From positions 17,559 through 81,558 of the forward strand of contig JBDHJR010000010.1 of NCBI GenBank assembly GCA_039586815.1: a stretch of 64,000 bases of DNA. The letters are read 5' to 3'. A program made the translations under genes and the position numbers. The notes below the pieces were generated by a model. It was not told where the DNA came from and did no database searches. It saw nothing but the letters and a program-made list of their open reading frames with translations. This document shows, in pieces, positions 28,478 to 35,970 of the stretch. Each line of letters opens with the position of its first letter. The first letter of the stretch is position 1. The DNA comes from WVYX01 sp039586815 (GTDB lineage: Bacteria; Gemmatimonadota; Gemmatimonadetes; Gemmatimonadales; GWC2-71-9).

Positions 28478-29275
28478 ATCGGGCCGGCGATCCTGCCAGA
28501 ACAGGGTTCTGGCCGGCGAAGCCGCACAAAGCGAGAGATCGAGATCCACCACTAGGAGATCCTCCTCGAGGCGCTTGCCTCGGGCGAGGATCTTCCCCAC
28601 TGGGTCCACCACGAACGACTCGCCTGCGAAGGTGAGTCGTTCTTCTTCTCCCACCCGGTTGCACAGGGCGGCGAAGTAGCCGTTCTGGAAGGCGGCGGTG
28701 CGCACTTCGGCCTCGTACATGCCCTCGGGCCACTCGTCGAGCGCTCCCGCCTGCGGAATCACCACCACATCGGCGCCGCCTACACCCAGGGCCCGCATGT
28801 ACTCTGGATAGTGCCGGTCGTAACAGATGGCCACGCCGATGCGTCCCGCTTTGGTGGCGTATACTGGTGCGCCGCGATCGCCGGGGGCGTAGTACGTTCG
28901 CTCGTGAAAGCAGGCGTAGTCGGTGATGTGCACCATGCGCGTCACGCCTAGCAGTGCGCCGTCGGCATCGAACACCGGCGAGCTGTCGAATCGCTCTCCC
29001 CCGGCGGACTCGTACATGTTGAACACGGTCACCAATCCCAACTCCCTGGCCTTGGCGGCAATCCGATCGGCGGTGGGACCGGGGATCGGTTCGGATAACT
29101 CCCGGGCCGCGGCGAACTGCTCGTGCTGGGGGAAGAAGCGGTAGAGCACGATCTCGGGAAACGCCACCAGGTCGGCTCCATCATCCTTGGCGGCCTGCAT
29201 CGCTGCGAGCGCGCGCTCGAGATTCTCAGCGGTGTCGGGTCCCGCGGCCTGTTGAGCCAGGGCTATGCGCATCAT
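28454..29275 (-). CDS. Carbon-nitrogen hydrolase (nitrilase superfamily)
   Basis: A 273-residue protein resembling N-carbamoylputrescine amidase or omega-amidase. E41 (FPEIV) and the nucleophile C151 (ICYDRHYP) are in place. The third catalytic residue, usually Lys in an RKxH motif, aligns with M114 in RMVHITD. Activity may thus be altered, or a different residue may substitute. The ATG at 29275 overlaps the methyltransferase stop (ATGA), so it is the last gene of a minus-strand group of four. It could process a small carbamoyl or amide compound; the substrate is not predictable. Confidence 0.88.
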   Translation of the reverse strand: MMRIALAQQAAGPDTAENLERALAAMQAAKDDGADLVAFPEIVLYRFFPQHEQFAAARELSEPIPGPTADRIAAKARELGLVTVFNMYESAGGERFDSSPVFDADGALLGVTRMVHITDYACFHERTYYAPGDRGAPVYATKAGRIGVAICYDRHYPEYMRALGVGGADVVVIPQAGALDEWPEGMYEAEVRTAAFQNGYFAALCNRVGEEERLTFAGESFVVDPVGKILARGKRLEEDLLVVDLDLSLCAASPARTLFWQDRRPDLYGDWLL

Positions 29276-29943
29276 GCCTCCTGCGGGCGGCGTGCCAGGG
29301 TGAGCAGCGATCCCTCGGTCGCCTTCCACGGCTCCGAGGCTTGCTCCGGAGCGAGCCTCACACGGTGTTGCTCGATGTCGCTGAAGCCGGCGCCCTCCAT
29401 GGCCGCGCGCCAACCGGCCTCATCGAGCAGCGTCATGTCCACGCCGACGTCGCTCGGCCACGAGTGGCTGATCTCGTTCTCCTCGTAGAAGTCCACCATG
29501 CAAGCGAATCCACCACCGGGGCGCAGCAGGTGCCGCGTCTCCACCAGTGCAGCCGCCATGTCTGGCAGGTAGTAGAACACCTCCATCGAGAGAATCGCGT
29601 CGAACCGGCCGCGGGGAAGCTCGTGCTCGGGGAATGCGGCAGCGTGGAACTCCGCGTTGGGGAGGTCCTGTGACATGCTGCGCGCCAGGGTGATCATCTC
29701 CGACGAGAGGTCGAGGCCTACCGCCCTGCCTTCGGGCGCGGCCTGCGCCGCCCACCTGACCGTGTAGCCGTTGCCGCAGCCGATGTCCAGGTACCAGGCA
29801 TCCGGCGCCAGCGCCAGCCGCTCGAACGCGGGACGCACGAACGGGGCGTGGCTTGCCTCCATACCCTCGGCGCGGCCGCGCAACGCCCAATCGTCGAACA
29901 CCCGTTGCACGCTTTGGAGTTGTGAGTCGGGGCTGCTAGTCAC
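29272..29943 (-). CDS. SAM-dependent class I methyltransferase
   Basis: A 223-residue Rossmann-fold methyltransferase. SAM-binding motif I is YLDIGCGNGYT, with the acidic residue of motif II in VGLDLS and motif IV near FDAILSMEVFYYL. The GTG at 29943 is chosen because it overlaps the glycosyltransferase stop by 8 bases and the longer frame runs antisense-like through that gene. Placed between a glycosyltransferase and a nitrilase-family hydrolase, it could modify a glycan or small metabolite, but no acceptor can be named. Confidence 0.88.
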   Translation of the reverse strand: MTSSPDSQLQSVQRVFDDWALRGRAEGMEASHAPFVRPAFERLALAPDAWYLDIGCGNGYTVRWAAQAAPEGRAVGLDLSSEMITLARSMSQDLPNAEFHAAAFPEHELPRGRFDAILSMEVFYYLPDMAAALVETRHLLRPGGGFACMVDFYEENEISHSWPSDVGVDMTLLDEAGWRAAMEGAGFSDIEQHRVRLAPEQASEPWKATEGSLLTLARRPQEA

Positions 29944-31027
29944 TGCGGTGTCTCCCGTTTGGCGGCTCGGAAACGGCATAGAGGAACTGCCGGGCCACTC
30001 CCGCCGGCTCAAACTGTTGCGCCACCGCGCTGTTCGCCATTCCCATGCGGTGCCGTGCCTCCCCGTCCTCGAGCAGGCGGGCCAGCGCCTCGGCCAGAGC
30101 TGCGTCGTCGTGCTGCGGCACGACCGCTCCGTGGGTGCCGTCCTGGACCAGTTCCTCGACGGCCGTGTCACGGCAACACACCACCGGCTTGCCTGCCGCC
30201 ATCGCCTCGAGGAACACGAGGCCGAACCCCTCCTGCAGGCTCGGCAGGCAGAAGATATCACAGCCGGCGTACGCCCGGGCGAGCCCATCGAAGTCGAGCT
30301 GGCCCTCGAATCGCACATGTGTTCCGAGGTCGAGGCTGCGCGTCAGGCGTTCCAACCGCGCCCGATCCGGGCCGTCACCCACGATGCGCACCCGCACCCC
30401 GGGCACGCGCGTGCGCAACAATGCCGCCGCCCGCACCAGCGACGCGATGTTCTTGCGAGGGTACATGCGCGCCACGCACAGGACCGTGGGGTTGGGATCC
30501 CGCCGGCCCGCGTGTGGCTCGAGCGCGGCGCGCCACCGTGCGACGTCCAGTGCAGGAGGCACGACGGCGATCCGCTCGGGCTCGAGGCCGTAGATGTCGC
30601 TGATCCGGTTTCGCGCGTAGCGGGAGACGGTAAGCACTCGGGTGGCCCGACGAACGCTGGCGCTTTCGGCTCTGGACTGCAGCCGCATCGAGGCGGCCAC
30701 CAGGCCTCGCTCGAACCGCGCTTCGTCGGCGAGGATGCCGTGGACGTACGCCACGAAGGGTACCGGAAGGCGGCCGGCCAGGCGGAAACCGTCCATGTCG
30801 AACCCCACCACGCAGTCAGCATCGCTCACAGCCGCGGTCCCAATGCCCCAGTTGAAGGCGAAGCGGTGCAGCGTGTACGTGAAGGGCGGCGCACGTCGGG
30901 TGGGCGCGACGACCCGCACGTCGTGTCCCAGCGCCGCTAGAGCGCGCCGCAACGTCTCGCCGGCGACGAAGGTCCCGCTCCCCTCGCGGACGGACTGCGG
31001 GGTGGCTGTGATCAGTGCGATCCGCAC
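29936..31027 (-). CDS. Glycosyltransferase family 4 (GT-B fold)
   Basis: A 363-residue retaining-type GT4 enzyme transferring a sugar from a nucleotide donor, probably at the cytosolic face of the membrane. The N-terminal lobe opens MRIALITA with the GT4-type Gly-rich turn EGSGTFV; the C-terminal lobe has VARMYPRKNI, VRIVGDGP, and the donor-binding stretch SLQEGFGLVFLEAMAAGKPVV, with its EX7E glutamates. No other polysaccharide genes are nearby except the methyltransferase just downstream. It begins 10 bases after the pseudokinase-kinase gene. Confidence 0.92.
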   Translation of the reverse strand: MRIALITATPQSVREGSGTFVAGETLRRALAALGHDVRVVAPTRRAPPFTYTLHRFAFNWGIGTAAVSDADCVVGFDMDGFRLAGRLPVPFVAYVHGILADEARFERGLVAASMRLQSRAESASVRRATRVLTVSRYARNRISDIYGLEPERIAVVPPALDVARWRAALEPHAGRRDPNPTVLCVARMYPRKNIASLVRAAALLRTRVPGVRVRIVGDGPDRARLERLTRSLDLGTHVRFEGQLDFDGLARAYAGCDIFCLPSLQEGFGLVFLEAMAAGKPVVCCRDTAVEELVQDGTHGAVVPQHDDAALAEALARLLEDGEARHRMGMANSAVAQQFEPAGVARQFLYAVSEPPNGRHRSD

Positions 31028-31037
31028 CGGGTCTCCT

Positions 31038-32810
31038 CTAGCGCGGATTGATCAGGCGGCGCAGGAAGCGGACGATCGGTCCCCCGGCGGAGCCGGCGGC
31101 GTCATCCAGCGCGCGGGCGTACTCCTCAGCCGTAGGCCACCGCTCCTGTGGCGACTGCGCCGCACCCTTGGCCAGCACGCGGGCTACCGCAGCGGGCACA
31201 TCGGGACGCACCGCTGTGAGGCTGGGTAGTCGGCCCGCCGTCTGGCGCGCCAACACCGACTCGACCGTTCCGGCGCCGAACGGCAGCTCTCCGGTGAGCG
31301 CGTAGTATGCCGCGAGCGTGAGTGAGTAGAGATCGGTGCGGCCGTCCACGTGCTCGCTCATGAGTTGCTCGGGCGCGGCGAAGTCGGGGGTGCCGGACTG
31401 TGACACGGGCCCGCCTCCTTCCGCACCGGTCAGCGCGAGAACCAGTCCGAAGTCGGCGATCAGCAACGCACCGGTCGCATCGTCCAGCAGCAGGTTCTCG
31501 GGCTTGATGTCGCGGTGCACCAGCCCGTGACGGTGGGCGTGCCCCAGGCCGTCGAGGGCTTCGCGCAGGATCCGCAACACCGTTGCGAGAGGCTGGGGTC
31601 CCTCGCTTAGCACGAGGCGCCCGAGGCTGGGGCCTCGCACGTACTCCATCGTGTACCACAGCAGGCCGGCGCGCCGCCCGATGTCGTAGGTATTGACGAT
31701 GTGCGCGTGGTTGAACATGGCTGCCGCACGCGCCTCCCTGCGGAAGCGCTCCACCACGGCGGGATCGGTGGTCAGGTAGGGGTGCAGCACCTTGAGTGCC
31801 ACCTCGCGCTCCAAGGCGAGATCCCGCACGAGGTACACGCGGCCGAAGCCGCCGGAGCCCAGCTCGCTGAGCAACTCGTAGTCGTCGCCCAGTGCGCGGC
31901 GCAATCGCTTCTCCCACGCCAGCTGGTCCTCGCTCGCCTCCCCCCGCTCGGGCGCGAGCGGGGCCGGCACCGCCGACTCGCCCAGGTCGCTGTAGAGGTC
32001 CTCGGCCATCTCGACCGCGGTGAGGTAGCGTCTCAGAGGCTCGGGGTGCAGAGCGCGCATGATCACCCGGTCGAGTGCCCTGGGGCAGGCTGGACGGCGT
32101 TCTATCGGCGGCTGGATCTCGTCCGGATCTGGCGGCGGCGCCTTCCCGGTCACGGCGAAGTAGAGCAGCGCGCCGGCGGAGTAGATGTCGCTGGTGGGCT
32201 CGCCCCCGCCGCCCTGACGCACGTCAGGCGCGAGGAACGGCTCGGCGAGCGGGTCGTCGTCGGGGCCCGCCACGTCGAGGCAGACGTTGGCGAAGCGGAG
32301 ATCGGTCACGTACGTGCGCTCGGTGCTCTCGACCATCAGCGTGGTGGGCGCGAGCTTGCGCACCACGATGCGCTGGGAGTGGACGTATTCCAGGACGCTG
32401 GCCAGATCGCGCGCGAGCTGTAGCACCGAGGGAATTGGCCGGGGTCCTCGCGCCACCACGTCGACGAGGCTCTCCCCCTCGATCCACTTGGCCATGCGGA
32501 ACGCCCAGTCGGCGCGGTAGCCGGCTGCATACACCGGGCGCAACACCGGATGGTCGAGCGCCGCCAGCAGCTCCGTCTCGCGTTCGAACCAGACACGCGA
32601 GGTGGACTCGGGCAGGAGATGCACTCGCAGCACCACCCGTCGCTTCAACATGACATCGCGGGCCATGAAGAGCGCCCGCTTGGGTGAGGCGGCGACTAGC
32701 TGGAGAATCTCGAGCGTGCCGAGGAAGTTCCGCTGCGCGGACTCGAATAGTCCCACCTGGTCGACCGAAACATCGATCAGGGGTCGGGCTGGACTTGCCG
32801 GTGACGTCAT
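31038..32810 (-). CDS. Tandem pseudokinase-kinase Ser/Thr protein kinase
   Basis: A 590-residue cytosolic protein with two kinase-like domains. The second (about 308-572) is complete: GSGGFGRV (318-325), K340, HRDIKPEN (432-439), DFG (453-455), and the activation segment ending AAPE (478-481). The first (about 28-275) keeps the fold but lacks the key residues: VVLRV (R62 where Lys is expected), VRKLAPTT instead of HRDLKPEN, and DLR instead of DFG, while the C-lobe APD and SDIYSAGALLY are recognisable. It is therefore a predicted pseudokinase that could regulate the active domain. No membrane span is visible. The divergent MDR gene starts 34 bp away, with an FHA-protease beyond. Confidence 0.92.
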   Translation of the reverse strand: MTSPASPARPLIDVSVDQVGLFESAQRNFLGTLEILQLVAASPKRALFMARDVMLKRRVVLRVHLLPESTSRVWFERETELLAALDHPVLRPVYAAGYRADWAFRMAKWIEGESLVDVVARGPRPIPSVLQLARDLASVLEYVHSQRIVVRKLAPTTLMVESTERTYVTDLRFANVCLDVAGPDDDPLAEPFLAPDVRQGGGGEPTSDIYSAGALLYFAVTGKAPPPDPDEIQPPIERRPACPRALDRVIMRALHPEPLRRYLTAVEMAEDLYSDLGESAVPAPLAPERGEASEDQLAWEKRLRRALGDDYELLSELGSGGFGRVYLVRDLALEREVALKVLHPYLTTDPAVVERFRREARAAAMFNHAHIVNTYDIGRRAGLLWYTMEYVRGPSLGRLVLSEGPQPLATVLRILREALDGLGHAHRHGLVHRDIKPENLLLDDATGALLIADFGLVLALTGAEGGGPVSQSGTPDFAAPEQLMSEHVDGRTDLYSLTLAAYYALTGELPFGAGTVESVLARQTAGRLPSLTAVRPDVPAAVARVLAKGAAQSPQERWPTAEEYARALDDAAGSAGGPIVRFLRRLINPR

Positions 32811-32844
32811 AGCGCATCAAAGATAACAGTGCAGGGGGGAGCCA

Positions 32845-33822
32845 ATGGACGATGGCATGCAGGCAGTACGCATCGTACGGCCGGGTGGACCCGAGGTGCT
32901 CGAGGTGCATGATGTGGAGCGCCCGGGCATCGAGTCCCACCAGGTCCTGGTACGTGTCGCGGCAGCCGGTGTGAACCGTGCCGATGCGCTTCAACGGCAG
33001 GGGCGATACCCGGCACCCGAAGGTGTGCCCCCGGACATTCCCGGACTGGAGTACGCCGGTGTGGTCGAGGCCGTCGGGGAGGCCGTCACGGAGTGGGCCC
33101 CTGGAGACCGCGTCATGGGGATCGTGGGTGGGGGTGCCTACGCGGAGTACGTGGCGGCGGAGGCGGGCCATCTGATTCCCGTTCCGGAACAGTGGTCCTT
33201 CGAGCAGGCGGCGGCGGTGCCGGAAGCGTTCGTCACGGCGCATGACGCGCTCATGCAGGTGGGGGTGCAGCCGGGGGAGAGCGCTCTGGTACATGCGGTG
33301 GGGAGCGGTGTTGGACTGGCCTTGCTGCAGCTCGCCCGCGCCGCCGGCGCACGGGTCGTGGGTACGGCGCGCACCGCCTCGAAGCTCGAGCGCGCAGAGC
33401 GGGAACTCGGCCTGGAGCGTGGCATCCTGGTGGAGGGCGCGTTCGACGGGGCCGCTGTAGATGGGCCGGTCGACGTGATCTGTGATCTGGTGGGCGGTCC
33501 CTACCTCAAGGGCAATCTCGAGGCCGTCGCGCCGCGCGGGCGGATCATCGTCATTGGCCTGACAGGCGGGCGCAAGGCGGAAATCGACCTCGGGTTGGCT
33601 CTGCTCAAGCGTGTTGTGCTGATCGGCACGGTGCTGCGGAGCCGAACGTCCACGGAGAAGGCTGACGTGACCCGGCGGTTCGTGGACCTGGTTCTTCCGC
33701 GGTTCGCCGACGGCGTGCTGCGCCCCGTGCTGGACCACGCGTTTCCCATGCGGGAAGCCGCGGCGGCGCACCGATACATGGAGGAGAACCGCAACTTCGG
33801 GTCGATCGTGCTGGCGTGGTGA
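32845..33822 (+). CDS. NAD(P)H:quinone oxidoreductase-like MDR protein (zinc-free)
   Basis: A 325-residue medium-chain dehydrogenase/reductase of the PIG3/zeta-crystallin type. The N-terminal catalytic domain contains AAAGVNRADALQRQGRYP and PGDRVMGIVGGG; the Rossmann domain has VHAVGSGVGLALLQLA. The cysteine ligands of zinc alcohol dehydrogenases are absent, as expected for quinone reductases. Length and order are normal. A ggggggag ribosome site precedes the ATG. It is separated by 43 bp from the FHA-protease gene. Confidence 0.92.
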   Translation: MDDGMQAVRIVRPGGPEVLEVHDVERPGIESHQVLVRVAAAGVNRADALQRQGRYPAPEGVPPDIPGLEYAGVVEAVGEAVTEWAPGDRVMGIVGGGAYAEYVAAEAGHLIPVPEQWSFEQAAAVPEAFVTAHDALMQVGVQPGESALVHAVGSGVGLALLQLARAAGARVVGTARTASKLERAERELGLERGILVEGAFDGAAVDGPVDVICDLVGGPYLKGNLEAVAPRGRIIVIGLTGGRKAEIDLGLALLKRVVLIGTVLRSRTSTEKADVTRRFVDLVLPRFADGVLRPVLDHAFPMREAAAAHRYMEENRNFGSIVLAW

Positions 33823-33865
33823 CGCGGTGGTGCCGAGTCTCAGCGGGCCGTAACTTCTTTCCCAC

Positions 33866-35938
33866 ATGCCATATCTCAGCCTGCGTGATCTGTCCGCCGA
33901 TCGGCTCTTGGAGTTCGAGACCGACGAGGTGCGGATCGGCCGGAGCTCTGACTTGGAGCTGGTCGTGTTGGGGGACCACAGTGAGGTCGTTTCGGGCAGC
34001 CACGCGCGGCTGTTCCGCCGCGGCGGCCAGTGGTGTCTGGAAGACAGCGGTAGCCGCAATGGGACCTTCCTCGGAGACCAGCAACTGACGCCGGGGGTAT
34101 CCCTCGCCCTGTCCGCCGGCAGCGTGATTCGACTCGGCAGGAGGGGCCCCCGCTACCGAGTGGAGGCCGTCGACCGCGACCGGCCTCCCAGGACCACGCT
34201 GGCCGAGGGACCGTTGGGCGCGCAGCCGGAGGCACCTACGCTGCCGCTGGAGAGTCTGGAGGAGGCCGTCCCACCTGGCCAGTTCCACGTGGTGCTGATG
34301 GAGGCCAAAACCGGCGAGCAGTTCAAGGCCGGCGGCGGTCGCGTCCGGATCGGCCGGGGGAAGGAGTGCGAGTTGCGACCGGTCAGCTCCGACGACACGT
34401 CGGTATCGCGAGTGCACGCCGAGATCGTTCTCAAGCCCGATGGCAGGGTGGTGCTGCGCGATGCGCAGAGCCGCAACGGCACGTTCCTCGGGAACGTGCG
34501 GGTGCAGGGCGACCGGGAGATTCGCACGGGCGACCAGATTCGCCTCGGTCCGTCGGGCCTCGAGTTGGTGGTCGCCAGGCTGCTGCGCCCTGGTGAGGTG
34601 CCTGACCAACCCCGCGGCAGGGCAGCGGCGCCGGAGCACGCTCCGCCGGCCGAGCCGAAGAAGAAGCGACGGCGCGAGTCGCTGGCGCAGCGAGTGGCGG
34701 CCAAGGTGGGGAGCGCGCGCCGTTCGTTCGGAGGCAAGGGCGCGACGGTGTTCTTCCACGAGATGTTCGCGGAGTCCTCACGCAAGACGGCGCGCCGGGT
34801 GCGCTGGGTCATGTGGTTGTTCGTGGTTCTGCTCGCCGGCTCGGTCGGGGCGGTGTACTGGTATGGCGAGCGGCGCGTGCGACAGGCGACCAGCGAGATC
34901 CAGGAGCAGCAGCGCGTCGCGCTAGCGCGACTGTCGGCGCGGAGTGACTCGATCCAGGCCGCCGCCGACGGCGAGTACGAGCGGCTGCGCATGGAGCTGG
35001 ATGAGGCGCGCGCGGGCTCGGCTCCGGCGGCCGTGGTGGACAGTCTGCGCGTGGAGCTGGCGGACGCCCAGGAGCATACCCGCTCGCTCGAGGCGTCGCT
35101 GCGGCGCGCCGAAGCTTCGTTGGCCGAACAGCTCGCCGCGGGCGACTCCGTCAACCGAGCGGCACAGGCCGACCTAGAGGAGCTGCGCGCAGAGTTGAGC
35201 CGGGCAAGCACGGCCGGCACGTCGAGCGCACTGCTCGACTCGCTGCGGCAGGCAGTGCGAGACGCCGAGGAGCGCTCCACCCAAATCGGCTCACAGATGC
35301 GCGCAATGCGCGGCTCCAACCTGGCCGCAGTGGCGCAGGCCAACCAGAGCGCCATCGGATTGGTGACCGTGTACGTGGGGAGCGAGATCTACGACGGCTC
35401 GGGCTTCGCGCTCACACCCTCGGGCTACTTCGTAACGAACCGCCACGTGGTGATGCACCAGGGAGCCGCGCCCGACTCGGTGTACGTGACGATGGCCGAC
35501 CAGAAGCTGATGCAGCGCGCCGAGCTCGTGGCCGCCGCGACGGCGTCCGGTCCGGATCTGGCAGTTCTCCGCGTGCCGGGCTTCGGCGGGCCGCACGTTG
35601 CTCAGGTGGATTGGGGCGGCGAGAACGCCAGGCAGGGGGAGCCCGCCGCGCTCATCGGGTTTCCGGCTGGCCTGGGCAACGCGCTAGACGCGACGCGCAC
35701 CGTGCGCACCTCGATGAGCGCCGGCATCTTCAGCAAGGTGACGGCCGAGGTCGTCAACTTCGACGGGTTCACGGTCGGCGGCTCCAGCGGGAGTCCGATC
35801 TTCAACGCGGGCGGCGAGGTCGTGGCGGTGCACCGGGCCGGCCTGCGCGAGGCGGTGGGAATGGGCTTCGCGGTGCCGATCGCGAAGCTCACGCCGCTGT
35901 TGCCCGCGAGTGCGAAGGCGGAGCTGGGGCTGAACTAA
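33866..35938 (+). CDS. Transmembrane tandem-FHA, coiled-coil, trypsin-like protease
   Basis: A 690-residue protein with an uncommon order. Two FHA domains lie in the N-terminal third: RIGR 23-26, SGSH 43-46 and SRNGTFL 63-69, then RIGR 161-164, SRVH 181-184 and SRNGTFL 202-208; these residues bind phosphothreonine. A basic KKKRRR (265-270) precedes one transmembrane helix (about 314-333), placing the FHA part in the cytosol. A long coiled coil (about 335-480) follows, then a trypsin/HtrA-like protease domain with H527 (TNRHVV), D564 (GPDLAVL) and S641 (GGSSGSP), expected outside the inner membrane. No PDZ domain is seen. The likely role is a phosphorylation-responsive envelope protease (inferred). 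Confidence 0.9.
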   Translation: MPYLSLRDLSADRLLEFETDEVRIGRSSDLELVVLGDHSEVVSGSHARLFRRGGQWCLEDSGSRNGTFLGDQQLTPGVSLALSAGSVIRLGRRGPRYRVEAVDRDRPPRTTLAEGPLGAQPEAPTLPLESLEEAVPPGQFHVVLMEAKTGEQFKAGGGRVRIGRGKECELRPVSSDDTSVSRVHAEIVLKPDGRVVLRDAQSRNGTFLGNVRVQGDREIRTGDQIRLGPSGLELVVARLLRPGEVPDQPRGRAAAPEHAPPAEPKKKRRRESLAQRVAAKVGSARRSFGGKGATVFFHEMFAESSRKTARRVRWVMWLFVVLLAGSVGAVYWYGERRVRQATSEIQEQQRVALARLSARSDSIQAAADGEYERLRMELDEARAGSAPAAVVDSLRVELADAQEHTRSLEASLRRAEASLAEQLAAGDSVNRAAQADLEELRAELSRASTAGTSSALLDSLRQAVRDAEERSTQIGSQMRAMRGSNLAAVAQANQSAIGLVTVYVGSEIYDGSGFALTPSGYFVTNRHVVMHQGAAPDSVYVTMADQKLMQRAELVAAATASGPDLAVLRVPGFGGPHVAQVDWGGENARQGEPAALIGFPAGLGNALDATRTVRTSMSAGIFSKVTAEVVNFDGFTVGGSSGSPIFNAGGEVVAVHRAGLREAVGMGFAVPIAKLTPLLPASAKAELGLN

Positions 35939-35970
35939 GCTGTGCGACACGAAGACCGCAGCTCGTAGGC

